From: an uncultured bacterium
Lineage (GTDB): Bacteria; Bacillota; Clostridia; Lachnospirales; Lachnospiraceae
Length of the DNA: 64,000 nt
Direction: 5' to 3'
Assembly (NCBI GenBank): GCA_947073545.1
Contig: CAMTMP010000015.1
Coordinates: 1-64,000 of the forward strand
Made by a program: the position numbers and the translations under genes. Shown in pieces: positions 1 through 8,571 of this stretch (the first letter of the stretch is position 1; every line of letters starts with the position of its first letter). The notes under the pieces were generated by a model, which searched no databases, was not told the DNA's origin, and worked only from the letters and a program-made list of their open reading frames with translations.

Positions 1-143
1 AGTCCGAAATTTTCACAATACTGTTTACGCAACATTGGATTTATAAAGCTGAAATCGATATTCTCTTTCATCTTCCGCAAAAGATGATCAGCAGGAATGA
101 TTGCATCGTAAATCCCCTGATATGGTGATAAGGATAGTTTTAA
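1..143 (-). pseudogene. IS1182-type transposase, 5' region fragment
   Basis: Read on the minus strand, the first 143 bases give an open frame of about 47 residues running off the left edge. It contains L-S-P-Y-Q-G-I-Y-D-A-I-I-P, then A-D-H-L-L-R-K and I-D-F-S-F-I. This matches the usual N-terminal region of IS1182-family DDE transposases. No start codon lies in the retained part: the frame runs straight into the left end of the IS66 element, where a stop follows shortly. The gene therefore seems to have lost its start through the IS66 insertion. Family assignment rests on remembered motifs, and the rest of the protein lies outside the window. Confidence 0.6.
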
Positions 144-144
144 C

Positions 145-167
145 GTAAGCGCCAAATATTCCTGCGG
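145..167 (+). repeat. IS66 left terminal inverted repeat
   Basis: Starts GTAAGCGCCAAATATTCCTG and pairs with the complement of the right end, with mismatches at positions 5, 15, 17 and 18 of 23. It abuts the truncated IS1182-type frame. Confidence 0.85.
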
Positions 168-248
168 ATTTTCTAATCTCCTGAATCCCTCTATAATTGT
201 AAATGAAATATAGTTAAACTATTTCACTACAATTACGGAGGATAGGTT

Positions 249-659
249 ATGGCAGCTACACGCAAAGTCCGTGTTCCGATGGCGGAACAGATCAGGCTTA
301 TCAATGAATGCCGCCAAAGCGGCATGACAGATGCTGACTGGTGCCGTGAAAACGGTATCGCTGTGAGCGCTTTTTATAACTGGGTCAGCCGCTGCAGGAA
401 AACAGCAGCGGATCAGATTCCAGCACCGAATTATGGTCATTGTGAGATCCCGCGTTTAAAGCAGGACGTGGTTCCCATTGACATTGTTTCGGATCACCTT
501 CCGGAACAGCATACAGCATCGCAGATGCACCAAACGAACCCTGACAATTCACATACGATTGAAGTGTCCATGAATGATGTGATAATCCTAATCAGCAATG
601 ATGCTAATCCTGCTCTGCTCACCAGGATACTCCGCCTGATCCGGGAGACCTCATGTTAG
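249..659 (+). CDS. tnpA: IS66 accessory protein TnpA
   Basis: This 136-residue protein is the first gene of the element. Its N-terminal third (residues about 8-42) is a helix-turn-helix-like stretch of the kind used to contact transposon ends, including T-D-A-D-W-C and F-Y-N-W. The rest is low in recognisable motifs. A GGAGG ribosome binding site lies six bases before the ATG. The stop overlaps the tnpB start by 7 bases, as expected for translational coupling in IS66. In the family TnpA is required for transposition, but its exact role is not established. Confidence 0.85.
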   Translation: MAATRKVRVPMAEQIRLINECRQSGMTDADWCRENGIAVSAFYNWVSRCRKTAADQIPAPNYGHCEIPRLKQDVVPIDIVSDHLPEQHTASQMHQTNPDNSHTIEVSMNDVIILISNDANPALLTRILRLIRETSC

Positions 660-994
660 GTGATATCTCCGGCCTCGAAAAGATTTACATTGTCTGCGGC
701 TATACAGATATGCGCAAATCGATCGATGGGCTCTGTGCCATGATCGAAGACCAGCTTAAGATGGATCCGGCATCCAGTGCGCTCTTCCTGTTTTGTGGAA
801 GAAGACGGGACAGGATCAAAGCGCTGTTCCGTGAACCGGATGGCTTCGTTCTTATCTATAAGCGGCTTACTGTCCCTGGCGGCTATCAATGGCCAAGGAA
901 GCAGTCGGAAGTCCGGAATCTTTCCTGGCGGGAGTTTGACTGGCTGATGTCAGGGATTGATATTGACCAGCCCAAAGCACTTAAAGCAGAGTAA
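653..994 (+). CDS. tnpB: IS66 accessory protein TnpB (IS66 Orf2)
   Basis: This 113-residue protein has the family signature near the N terminus: Y-T-D-M-R-K-S-I-D-G-L, then F-L-F-C-G-R-R-R-D-R-I-K. A lysine/arginine-rich core and W-P-R-K follow. The length is normal for the family. It overlaps tnpA by 7 bases and is followed by a 142-base gap before tnpC in which I see no gene. TnpB is needed together with TnpA for IS66 movement, but its biochemical function is unknown. Confidence 0.9.
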   Translation: MLGDISGLEKIYIVCGYTDMRKSIDGLCAMIEDQLKMDPASSALFLFCGRRRDRIKALFREPDGFVLIYKRLTVPGGYQWPRKQSEVRNLSWREFDWLMSGIDIDQPKALKAE

Positions 995-1136
995 AAAAGC
1001 ATCTGGATCCCGGTAAAAATCCTGCACAGAAAAATGGCAGATTTCCTTATAAATTCAGCGTTTTTCAGCACTTGTTTTCCTTTAGGAATGGCTGTATTTC
1101 TGGTATAATAGAGGTATCAAATCTAAGGAGAGAACG

Positions 1137-2753
1137 ATGGCTTCCAGTGCAAAAGACCTTCAGCTGAGAGAACTGAAAGATGCGGTATCACAACTGAAAA
1201 CAATGGTATCCGAACAGACTGAACTGATCAAATCTCTCCGTCTTATCATTGATGAAAAGTCCAGCCATGAAAAGGTCCTTCAGGAGCAGGTGGATTACCT
1301 GACCAAAAAGCTTTTCGGTTCTTCCAGCGAAAGGAGACCCGATGACATTCCCGGCCAGCAGAATCTTTTTAATGAAGCAGAGGCGGAACAGGATCCATCC
1401 TTGCTGGAGGAAGAAACTGTGATCCGGGAACATACCCGCAAGAAAAAGGCAACCCATGAGGATCTTTTCAAAGGGCTGAAAGTTGAAAAAGCAGTCATCC
1501 CTCTTCCAGAAGAAGATCAGGCCTGCCCGGTCTGCGGTACGCAGATGGTTCTGATCGGCGAAGAGTATGTCCGCCGTGAGCTGGAATTCATCCCGGCCAT
1601 ATGCAAAGTGATCGAATACTACAGCCAGAGTTATGGATGTCCGTCTTGTAAGGATGGATTGGGAGACACGGAAAAACCTGTGATTGTAAAGTCCCAAGTT
1701 CCACAGGCTCTGGTAGGAAAAGGACCGGCGACCGCATCCACCGTTGCATGGACGATGTATCAGAAGTACGCCAATGGACTTCCCCTGTACCGTCAGGAGA
1801 AAGACTGGAAACAGTATGGCGCCCAGATCAGCAGGACGACACTTGCCAACTGGATCGTCTACTGCTCCAGGAATTACTTTCAGCCAATGTATGATTGCTT
1901 CCACCGGGAACTGCTGAAGCGCAGCTTTGCAATGGCAGATGAAACCAGGATCCAGGTACTTAAGGAAGAAGACCGCCGGGCGCAGACACAGTCATTCATG
2001 TGGCTGTTCCGGAGCGGTGAGGATGGTCTTCCTCCGATCATTCTGTATGGGTATTCCCCTACCAGAAGCGGGAATCATGCAAGGGAATTCCTGAACGGCT
2101 TCCACGGATATCTGGAAACAGATGGTTACCAGGGCTATAATGGCCTGCCGGATATCAAACGCTGTTCCTGCTGGGCGCACATACGTCGGTACTTTATCGA
2201 CGCCGTTCCCAAAGGGAAACAGTATGATTACAGCCAGCCGGCAGTACAGGGAGTCCAGTACTGTAACCGCCTGTTTGCCATAGAGGATTCCATTCACAAA
2301 AAATATCCCGGTGATTATGAAAAGCGTAAGCAGCTGCGTCTCGAGAAGGAAAAACCTGTTCTGGAGGCTTTCTGGTCGTGGCTTGAGCAGCAAAAGCCAG
2401 TCCGGAATACCCGCATGGATAAAGCGGTGAATTATGTCCTTAACCGGCGGGAAACAGCACAGACTTATCTGGAGGATGGCCGCTGCAGCTTCACAAACAA
2501 TCTCAGCGAGAACGCGATCCGTCCGTTTGCGGTCGGCCGGAAGAACTGGCTGTTCAGTGATTCTGTAGAAGGAGCCAATGCCAGCGCTGTAGTCTATACA
2601 ATGGTTGAGATGGCAAAGGCGCATGACCTGAATGTTTACGGATATCTGAAAATTCTGTTGGATCATCGTCCAACGAAAGAGATGACCGATGATCAGCTCG
2701 CAGAGCTTGCACCCTGGAGTGAAAAACTCCAATCTATCAAAAATCGCATGTGA
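1137..2753 (+). CDS. tnpC: IS66 DDE transposase TnpC
   Basis: A transposase of 538 residues, full length for the family. Residues about 8-62 are a leucine-rich coiled coil. Next comes a zinc-finger-like segment (C-P-V-C-G ... Y-G-C-P-S-C). The catalytic DDE domain then follows, with candidate acidic residues in M-A-D-E-T-R, L-E-T-D-G-Y-Q-G-Y and N-N-L-S-E-N-A-I-R-P. An AGGAGAG site sits just before the ATG. The frame is uninterrupted, so the element may be active. Confidence 0.95.
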   Translation: MASSAKDLQLRELKDAVSQLKTMVSEQTELIKSLRLIIDEKSSHEKVLQEQVDYLTKKLFGSSSERRPDDIPGQQNLFNEAEAEQDPSLLEEETVIREHTRKKKATHEDLFKGLKVEKAVIPLPEEDQACPVCGTQMVLIGEEYVRRELEFIPAICKVIEYYSQSYGCPSCKDGLGDTEKPVIVKSQVPQALVGKGPATASTVAWTMYQKYANGLPLYRQEKDWKQYGAQISRTTLANWIVYCSRNYFQPMYDCFHRELLKRSFAMADETRIQVLKEEDRRAQTQSFMWLFRSGEDGLPPIILYGYSPTRSGNHAREFLNGFHGYLETDGYQGYNGLPDIKRCSCWAHIRRYFIDAVPKGKQYDYSQPAVQGVQYCNRLFAIEDSIHKKYPGDYEKRKQLRLEKEKPVLEAFWSWLEQQKPVRNTRMDKAVNYVLNRRETAQTYLEDGRCSFTNNLSENAIRPFAVGRKNWLFSDSVEGANASAVVYTMVEMAKAHDLNVYGYLKILLDHRPTKEMTDDQLAELAPWSEKLQSIKNRM

Positions 2754-2805
2754 ATTATAGTGAATTACTCCAACTCGCAAAGGGCTGGGGTAATTTTATA
2801 TCTGA

Positions 2806-2828
2806 CCGCATTATTATTTGGCGGTTAC
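2806..2828 (-). repeat. IS66 right terminal inverted repeat
   Basis: The complement starts GTAACCGCCAAATAATAATG and matches the left end at 19 of 23 positions. The element ends at the GTTAC before TAACGTTG. Confidence 0.85.
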
Positions 2829-2900
2829 TAACGTTGAGCACATTTCCGTTTCTCTGCTGAGAAACTCCAATGCGCTCAACCGGGTCTATCCGACCCATAA

Positions 2901-2930
2901 ATAAAACAAGGAGACCTTGATTGGTCTCCC
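2901..2930 (-). terminator. Intrinsic terminator after prfB
   Basis: On the minus strand GGAGACC, a six-base loop and GGTCTCC form a perfect 7-pair stem just after the prfB stop, followed by TTGTTTTATTT. This is a good rho-independent terminator for the secA-TA-prfB unit. Confidence 0.85.
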
Positions 2931-2936
2931 TGTAAA

Positions 2937-4041
2937 CTAATTGTTAATCCACTTCAAATACGCATTGATAAACGGATCAATCGCCCCGTCCATCACCGCG
3001 TCCACATTGCCGGACTCCTCATTCGTCCGGTGATCCTTCACCATCGTGTATGGCTGCATGACATAGGACCGGATCTGGTTTCCCCAGCCAATTTCCTTTA
3101 CGTCGCCACGGATGTCCGACAGCTTCTCCGCATTTTCTTCCTGCTTCAGCATATAGAGCTTTGCCTTTAGCATCTGCATCGCCTTGTCCTTGTTCTGGAA
3201 CTGGCTGCGCTCGTTCTGACAGGTCACCACGATCCCTGTCGGGAAATGGGTGATACGGATGGCCGAAGAAGTCTTATTGATGTGCTGGCCGCCCGCGCCG
3301 CTGCTTCGGTAAGTGTCGATGCGGATATCCTCGTCCTTCACTTCCACATCTACATCCTCCTTGATATCCGGCATCACGTCAAGGGACACGAAGGAAGTCT
3401 GCCGCTTGCCCTGCGCGTTAAAAGGCGAAATGCGCACAAGCCTGTGCACGCCTTTTTCCGATTTCAGATAGCCGTAGGCATTCTCCCCGTTGATCTGGAA
3501 CGTCACAGACTTGATGCCCGCCTCGTCGCCGTCCAGATAGTCGATCATTTCCAGAGAATAGCCTTTTCGCTCCGCCCAGCGGGTATACATGCGGTAGAGC
3601 ATGCTGCACCAGTCACAGCTCTCCGTGCCGCCTGCCCCGGCATTTAATTTTAAAATCGCGTTGTTCTTGTCGTACTCGCCTGAAAGGAGGGTGCTGATCC
3701 TGATATTCTCAAAGCTTTCCTTAAAGGAGACAAGCTCCTCCTCGATATCGGGAATGATCGCCGGGTCGTTATCCTCATAGCCAAGCTCGATCAGTTCCAA
3801 AATGTCATTATACTGACTGGAGAGGCCGTCCATCGTCTCCACGACACTTTTAAGTCCCTTGGACTCCCGCATCTTCTGGTTGGATTTCTCCGGGTCATCC
3901 CAGAAGTCCGGCGCCTGCATCTCCATGTCAAGCTCTTCGATCCGCTTTACCTTATCTGCTAAGTTAAAGTGAATCCCTCACTTCCGCTAAGGGGCTTTCG
4001 TACGCAAGAAGCTCCGATTTCATATTATCTAATTCTACCAC
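2937..4041 (-). CDS. prfB: Peptide chain release factor 2, with +1 programmed frameshift
   Basis: RF2 releases finished proteins at UGA and UAA. The protein is made in two frames. A GTG start (preceded by AGAAGGTG) opens 25 codons ending ...R-D-S-L at CTT, followed by an in-frame TAA. Slipping +1 there continues as N-L-A-D-K-V-K-R-I-E-E-L-D and on through 342 residues, 367 in total, which is the normal RF2 length. The stop-codon recognition motif S-P-F and the catalytic G-G-Q are both present. In Firmicutes prfB often follows secA; here a toxin-antitoxin pair lies between them, and the toxin stop is 18 bases before this start. The oddity is the stop: frameshift sites almost always use TGA. 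Confidence 0.95.
3960..3978 (-). promoter_or_regulatory. prfB frameshift cassette (UAA variant)
   Basis: The minus strand reads GAGGGATTCACTTTAACTT. It has an SD-like GAGGG, then the slippery CTT followed by TAA in the zero frame and AAC in the +1 frame. Continuing in +1 restores a full RF2. The SD-like stretch lies about five bases from CTT, slightly further than in the classic AGGGGG-TAT-CTT-TGA arrangement. Confidence 0.85.
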
Positions 4042-4059
4042 TTAACTTCACCTTCTTTC

Positions 4060-4317
4060 TTAATATCTCTTGTAAACGTCTCCACGGTTGTCAATATTTT
4101 CGATATTTATCACTCTGATTTCTTCCTTTATAGAATAAATAATTCTTATATTACCCACCCGTATTCTATAAAAGTCATATCCTTTTAGCCGTTTTATATC
4201 TGTACCGTCCGGCAGCCTATAAATCGTCTTCATCAAGTTCTGCTGTGTCTTAGGTGTCTGTTTCCTCAGAAACTTTTCAGCAGCCTTTTCAAATCTGATA
4301 ACATACGGATCGCTCAT
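4060..4317 (-). CDS. RelE/ParE-superfamily toxin
   Basis: An 85-residue basic protein with the RelE/ParE fold pattern: an N-terminal F-E-K-A-A-E-K-F-L helix, then R-L-P-D-G-T-D-I-K-R-L-K-G, Y-R-I-R-V-G-N-I-R-I-I-Y and a closing V-I-N-I-E strand. Known relatives are ribosome-dependent mRNA interferases or gyrase inhibitors; I cannot tell which from sequence. Its ATG overlaps the stop of the upstream antitoxin gene by 4 bases, the normal arrangement for such modules. The gene ends 18 bases before prfB, so both are probably on one message. Confidence 0.9.
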   Translation of the reverse strand: MSDPYVIRFEKAAEKFLRKQTPKTQQNLMKTIYRLPDGTDIKRLKGYDFYRIRVGNIRIIYSIKEEIRVINIENIDNRGDVYKRY

Positions 4318-4532
4318 AGTACCACACCTAATTCATGTGCCAAATCCTCAAGCGTAACCGTCTCACCGTCATTCTCTCTCTCTGCCTGTGCAATCATTTG
4401 CAAATCCCATTCATCCGGCTCAATTTCTTCTCCCGCATACGCCTTCAAGGATTCCAGCATTTCTACTACGAAGTGCAATTTAATATCCGGTATGTCTGCT
4501 ATCAGCTGCAATACTCTTTCTCTATTACTCAC
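4314..4532 (-). CDS. Antitoxin of the RelE/ParE-type pair
   Basis: A small acidic protein of 72 residues starting at a GTG (a second GTG lies three codons upstream, but it sits on top of the GAAGG ribosome binding site). The N-terminal half (R-E-R-V-L-Q-L-I-A-D-I-P) suggests the short DNA-binding/dimerisation part seen with this toxin type. The C-terminal half is rich in D and E, contains D-E-W-D-L-Q-M-I-A-Q-A, and is the likely toxin-wrapping tail. Its placement immediately before and overlapping the toxin supports the call. Antitoxins usually also repress their own promoter. Confidence 0.8.
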   Translation of the reverse strand: MSNRERVLQLIADIPDIKLHFVVEMLESLKAYAGEEIEPDEWDLQMIAQAERENDGETVTLEDLAHELGVVL

Positions 4533-4588
4533 GATATACACCTTCTTTCCTTACGACTAGTGTATGATTGCTGAGTGTATTTCTATTC

Positions 4589-4613
4589 GCCAAAGTAAAA
4601 CCTGCTCTTTGGC
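4589..4613 (-). other. Stem-loop between secA and the toxin-antitoxin pair
   Basis: GCCAAAG and CTTTGGC are perfect 7-base arms around an 11-base loop, shortly after the secA stop. No T-run follows on the minus strand, so it is not a convincing terminator. It may be an mRNA processing or attenuation hairpin. Confidence 0.5.
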
Positions 4614-4633
4614 CGCCGCTTCTGCCCTGTCCG

Positions 4634-7198
4634 TCACTTCCGGCCGCAGCACTGCTTATACTTCCTGCCGCTTCCGCAAGGGCACGGATCGTTTGGATAA
4701 ACTTTCGCCTCCGCGCGCTTCACGGGACCTTTCTGCAGGGTATCGTCCTTGTTGGTGCCGGTCACCTTGGCCACCTGCTCTCTCTCCACCTTCTGCTCAA
4801 TGCGTACACGGAAGAGCAGACGCACGGTCTCCTCCTTGATGTTCTGCGTCATCTCGTCGAACATCTCATAACCGTTCAGCTTGTACTCCACCAGCGGATC
4901 TTTCTGTCCGTAAGCCTGTAAGCCGGCGCCCTGACGGAGCTGATCCATATCGTCAATGTGATCCATCCACTTTCTGTCTATCACCTTGAGCAGGATCACA
5001 CGCTCGATCTCACGGATCGCCTCCGGCTCCGGAAACTCCGCTTCCTTGCTCTCGTAGAGTTTGACCGCTTCCTCTTTCAACTGCTGTTTCAGGCTGTTTT
5101 TCTTAGGCTTTAGCACCCGCGACGCATCCACAGGTTTTATGGGCACCGTGGGAATCAGCAGGGTATTTAACTCATTGTAATCCCACTCCTCGAAATCGGA
5201 ATCGTCACCGATACAGATATCCACGCAATTTTCCACGATATCCGTGATCATCTTGTAGATCGCGTCTCTCATGCTCTCGCCGTCCAGAACGCGTCGCCTC
5301 TCCTCGTAGATGATCTCTCTCTGCTCGTTCATCACCTGATCGTACTCGAGCAGGCTCTTTCTGATACCGAAGTTATTATTCTCTATCTTCTTCTGGGCTG
5401 TCTCAATCGCTTTGGTGAGAGCGCTGTGTTCGATCTCCTGCCCCTCCGGGATTCCCAGCGCGTTAAACATGGTAATCATGCGGTCGGAACCAAACAGGCG
5501 CATCAGGTCGTCTTCCAGCGAAATAAAGAACTTGGATTCACCGGGATCTCCCTGACGGCCGCTTCGGCCTCTGAGCTGGTTGTCGATACGTCTGGACTCA
5601 TGCCGCTCAGTACCGATAATCATAAGCCCCCCCGCCGCTCTCGCCTCGTCGTCCAGCTTGATATCCGTACCACGGCCCGCCATATTGGTAGCAATGGTAA
5701 CCGCGCCGTGAATACCGGCGTCCGCCACGATCTCCGCCTCCAGCTCGTGGAACTTGGCGTTCAACACCTTATGCTCCAAACCGTTTCTCTTAAAGATGGC
5801 GGAAAGTTCCTCCGAGGCATCGATGTTGATCGTACCTACCAGCACCGGCTGTCCCTTGGCATGAGCCTCCTGCACCGCAAGAAGAATGGCCTTTAATTTT
5901 TCTTTTCTCGTTTTATAGACCGCGTCCTGTTGATCGATACGGGCCACAGGCTTGTTCGTGGGAATCGCCACCACGTCCATGCCGTAAATATCACGGAACT
6001 CTTTTTCCTCCGTGAGAGCCGTACCAGTCATACCCGCCTTTTTCTCGAATTTATTAAAAAAGTTCTGGAAGGTAATGTTGGCAAGCGTCTTGCTCTCCCG
6101 CTTCACCTTCACATGCTCTTTCGCCTCAATCGCCTGATGCAGGCCGTCGGAATAGCGTCTCCCCGGCATGATACGGCCGGTAAACTCATCCACGATCATA
6201 ACCTGATCTTCGCTCACCACATAATCCTGATCACGGAACATCAGATTGTGCGCCCGCAGCGCCAGTATAATATTATGCTGGATTTCCAGATTTTCCGGAT
6301 CGGCCAGATTCTCAATCTGGAAGAACCGCTCCACTTTGGAGACGCCCTGCGCGGTCAGATTCACCACCTTGTCCTTCTCGTTCACGATAAAGTCCCCGGT
6401 CTCCTCCTGCTCCACGCCCATGATCGCGTCCATTTTCGACAACTCTTCCATGTCCTCGCCTCTGGTGAGCTGTTTCGCCAGAATGTCACACGCCTCGTAA
6501 AGTTTCGTGGATTTGCCGCTCTGACCGGATATGATCAGCGGGGTTCTGGCCTCATCGATCAGCACCGAGTCCACCTCGTCGATGATGGCATAATGGAGAT
6601 CCCTGAGCACAAGCTGTTCCTTGTAGATAACCATGTTGTCACGCAGATAATCGAAACCCAGCTCGTTGTTGGTCACATAGGTAATGTCACAGTTATAAGC
6701 CTCCCTGCGTTCCTCGGGCTTCATGTCGTTTAACACACATCCCACTTTCAGGCCAAGAAATTCATGAACCTGTCCCATCCACTCCGCGTCACGCTTCGCC
6801 AGATAGTCGTTGACCGTAACCACATGTACGCCCCTCCCCTCCAGCGCATTCAGATAAGCCGGCAAAAGACAGGTCTGCGTCTTACCTTCACCGGTTCTCA
6901 TCTCCGCGATACGTCCCTGATGCAGGATAATGCCGCCAATCAACTGCACTCTGTAATGTTCCGTATTAAGCACTCTTCTGGCCGCCTCCCGGACAAGCGC
7001 ATAAGCCTCCGGCAAAAGATCGTCCAAAGTCTCACCCCCGGTCAGTCTTTTCTTAAATTCCTTCGTCTTATCACGCATCTGCTCGTCCGTCTGCTCCATC
7101 ATCGCTGGGCGCATACCCTCGATTTTGTCAACCAGCCCGTTAATGCGTTTGATCTCCCGTTCACTGTGCGTTCCGAATATTTTTTGTACCACGCTCAT
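4634..7198 (-). CDS. secA: Protein translocase ATPase SecA
   Basis: SecA drives secretory preproteins through SecYEG using ATP. The protein is about 854 residues from the ATG at M-S-V-V-Q-K-I-F-G, standard for Clostridia. An in-frame TTG 17 codons upstream is less likely. Visible motifs are Walker A (M-R-T-G-E-G-K-T), the DEAD-box equivalent ([14 protein letters not shown]), M-T-G-T-A, the helicase motif [10 protein letters not shown] and [11 protein letters not shown]. The C-terminal zinc tail is [14 protein letters not shown] promoter about 83 bases upstream fits sigma-A. The ribosome binding site directly before the ATG is weak; see the leader peptide entry. Confidence 0.97.
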   Translation of the reverse strand: MSVVQKIFGTHSEREIKRINGLVDKIEGMRPAMMEQTDEQMRDKTKEFKKRLTGGETLDDLLPEAYALVREAARRVLNTEHYRVQLIGGIILHQGRIAEMRTGEGKTQTCLLPAYLNALEGRGVHVVTVNDYLAKRDAEWMGQVHEFLGLKVGCVLNDMKPEERREAYNCDITYVTNNELGFDYLRDNMVIYKEQLVLRDLHYAIIDEVDSVLIDEARTPLIISGQSGKSTKLYEACDILAKQLTRGEDMEELSKMDAIMGVEQEETGDFIVNEKDKVVNLTAQGVSKVERFFQIENLADPENLEIQHNIILALRAHNLMFRDQDYVVSEDQVMIVDEFTGRIMPGRRYSDGLHQAIEAKEHVKVKRESKTLANITFQNFFNKFEKKAGMTGTALTEEKEFRDIYGMDVVAIPTNKPVARIDQQDAVYKTRKEKLKAILLAVQEAHAKGQPVLVGTINIDASEELSAIFKRNGLEHKVLNAKFHELEAEIVADAGIHGAVTIATNMAGRGTDIKLDDEARAAGGLMIIGTERHESRRIDNQLRGRSGRQGDPGESKFFISLEDDLMRLFGSDRMITMFNALGIPEGQEIEHSALTKAIETAQKKIENNNFGIRKSLLEYDQVMNEQREIIYEERRRVLDGESMRDAIYKMITDIVENCVDICIGDDSDFEEWDYNELNTLLIPTVPIKPVDASRVLKPKKNSLKQQLKEEAVKLYESKEAEFPEPEAIREIERVILLKVIDRKWMDHIDDMDQLRQGAGLQAYGQKDPLVEYKLNGYEMFDEMTQNIKEETVRLLFRVRIEQKVEREQVAKVTGTNKDDTLQKGPVKRAEAKVYPNDPCPCGSGRKYKQCCGRK

Positions 7199-7215
7199 AG
7201 TTTTCTCATTCTCAT
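7195..7215 (-). CDS. Possible six-codon leader coupled to secA
   Basis: Just upstream of secA, AAAGAGG is followed by ATG-AGA-ATG-AGA-AAA-CTA-TGA. The TGA overlaps the secA ATG (ATGA). The secA start itself has no strong binding site, so re-initiation from this tiny frame is plausible. This is inference from spacing only, and chance is a real alternative. Confidence 0.3.
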   Translation of the reverse strand: MRMRKL

Positions 7216-7280
7216 GTGCCTCTTTAACGGACACATGCCTTTCTCTCAAAAAATCCCCACAATACCAAACATTAAATTAT

Positions 7281-7309
7281 ATTCTACCAGATATAGGGGG
7301 CAAATTCAA
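7281..7309 (-). promoter_or_regulatory. Sigma-A type promoter of secA
   Basis: On the minus strand TTGAAT, a 17-base spacer and TAGAAT, with TGG directly before the -10. It lies upstream of secA and downstream of the buk terminator. Confidence 0.7.
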
Positions 7310-7337
7310 GCAAAACCCCTCGTATTCAGCCAATAAA

Positions 7338-7371
7338 CGGCGGAGGAGCCTGCTTTTTTGCCCCTCCGCCG
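7338..7371 (-). terminator. Terminator after buk
   Basis: CGGCGGAGG and CCTCCGCCG are perfect 9-base arms around a 16-base loop, between the buk stop and the secA promoter. On the minus strand it is followed by TTTATT. It separates the ptb-buk unit from secA. Confidence 0.75.
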
Positions 7372-7397
7372 CCTCATATTCCATGAGAATCCTTTTC

Positions 7398-8465
7398 TCA
7401 ATATATTTTCAGTTCTTCCTCGCCGCGCAGAATACGCAGTCCGCCCTGTACCAGAGCCATCAGCTCATCCTCGCCGGGGTATACGGTCATGGGAGCAATC
7501 CACGCCGCTTTCTCCTTAAGGCCCGCAACCACTGCCTTGTCATACGCGATACCGCCGGTCACGATGATCTGATCCACCTTACCCTGCAGTACACATGCCA
7601 TCGCACCGATATCTTTTGCCACCTGCGTGATGAAAGCCTCTCTGACTTCCTCGGCCTTCTTGTCGCCGTCCTGCACCATCTTTTCTACATCGCGCATGTC
7701 GTTGGTGCCGCAGTAAGCGTTGAAACCGCCGCCGCCCACAAATTTCTTGTAAACCTCTTTCTCCGTATATTTCCCGGAAAAGCACATTTTTATGAGTGCG
7801 CCGCTGGGTACCGCGCCCGCTCTCTCGGGAGAGAACGCGCCGTCGCCGTCAAGGGCGTTAAACACATCCACCACACACCCCTTCTTGTGCGCGCCCACGG
7901 ACACGCCGCCGCCCATGTGCACCACAACCAGATTCAGGGAATCATACGCCTTATCCTGCTCCTTCGCGTAACGCTTCGCCACCGCCTTCTGGTTCAGCGC
8001 ATGGAACACGCTCGTTCTTGGCAGCTCCGGCACGCCGGAATATCTGGAAACAGGCTCCAGCTCGTCAACCACCACCGGGTCAACGATATAAGAGGGAACG
8101 CCGATGGAATCCCCAATCTCTCTCGCAAGAATGCCACCCAGATTGGAAGCGTGAGGACCCTGCACACCGATCTTTAAGTCCTCCAACAGATCGTCGGTCA
8201 CCGCATAGGTGCCGCCCGGAATCGGCTTTAACATGCCGCCGCGTCCCACTACCATGTTCAAAGACTTGATATCAAAATCTTTCTCTTTCAACAGATCCTC
8301 GATGATCTTTCTGCGGAAATCCTTCTGATCCACAATTTTCTCATACTGTGCAATCTCTTCCGTAGAGTGTCTCAAAGTCTCCTCAAACAGGAGAGTTTCA
8401 TCCTCAAACACACCGATCTTTGTGGATGTAGAACCGGGATTGATAATTAAACTTTTCACTGCCAT
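7398..8465 (-). CDS. buk: Butyrate kinase
   Basis: Converts butyryl phosphate and ADP to butyrate and ATP, the last step of the kinase route to butyrate. The protein is about 355 residues from the ATG behind GGAGGG ([16 protein letters not shown]). Acetokinase-family ATPase motifs are visible: N-P-G-S-T-S-T-K near the N terminus, [19 protein letters not shown] and G-G-I-A-Y-D. The gene lies directly downstream of ptb, separated by two hairpins, so the two form one operon. The related branched-chain kinase cannot be excluded by sequence alone, but the ptb partner favours butyrate. Confidence 0.93.
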   Translation of the reverse strand: MAVKSLIINPGSTSTKIGVFEDETLLFEETLRHSTEEIAQYEKIVDQKDFRRKIIEDLLKEKDFDIKSLNMVVGRGGMLKPIPGGTYAVTDDLLEDLKIGVQGPHASNLGGILAREIGDSIGVPSYIVDPVVVDELEPVSRYSGVPELPRTSVFHALNQKAVAKRYAKEQDKAYDSLNLVVVHMGGGVSVGAHKKGCVVDVFNALDGDGAFSPERAGAVPSGALIKMCFSGKYTEKEVYKKFVGGGGFNAYCGTNDMRDVEKMVQDGDKKAEEVREAFITQVAKDIGAMACVLQGKVDQIIVTGGIAYDKAVVAGLKEKAAWIAPMTVYPGEDELMALVQGGLRILRGEEELKIY

Positions 8466-8530
8466 TTTGCTTTGCCCTCCATAATATGTCAAAATAATGC
8501 TTCTCGTGTCGTTCAGCCCACCCCATCTGC

Positions 8531-8571
8531 CGAGGCTGCGAAGCAGTCCTCGCGATCGAGCTTGCTCGATC
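8531..8571 (-). other. Double stem-loop between ptb and buk
   Basis: Two adjacent palindromes. CGAGGCTGCGAAGCAGTCCTCG forms a stem with an inner TGC/GCA pair, and GATCGAGCTTGCTCGATC forms a 7-8 pair stem that overlaps the last two bases of the ptb stop codon. No T-run follows, so this more likely tunes mRNA stability or translation between ptb and buk than terminates transcription. Confidence 0.6.

Larger units (their letters stand above)
145..2828 (+). mobile_element. IS66-family insertion sequence, complete
   Basis: The element carries the three standard IS66 genes (tnpA, tnpB, tnpC) in order on the plus strand. Its ends are imperfect inverted repeats: the left end starts GTAAGCGCCAAATA and the complement of the right end starts GTAACCGCCAAATA. 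The first 23 bases of the two ends agree at 19 positions. The GTAA tip is typical of IS66. The expected 8-base target duplication is not seen: the left flank is GTTTTAAC and the right flank is TAACGTTG. All three reading frames look intact. Confidence 0.9.

Noticed and set aside
137-144. 8-base target duplication of IS66
   Set aside because: GTTTTAAC on the left and TAACGTTG on the right do not match.
1992-2780. Minus-strand open frame within tnpC
   Set aside because: Antisense to the DDE transposase core; no recognisable product.
7125-8177. Long plus-strand open frame opposite buk and the secA upstream region
   Set aside because: It lies antisense to buk and runs through its terminator and the secA promoter. 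Its composition is that of a shadow frame, and no ribosome binding site or family motif is present.
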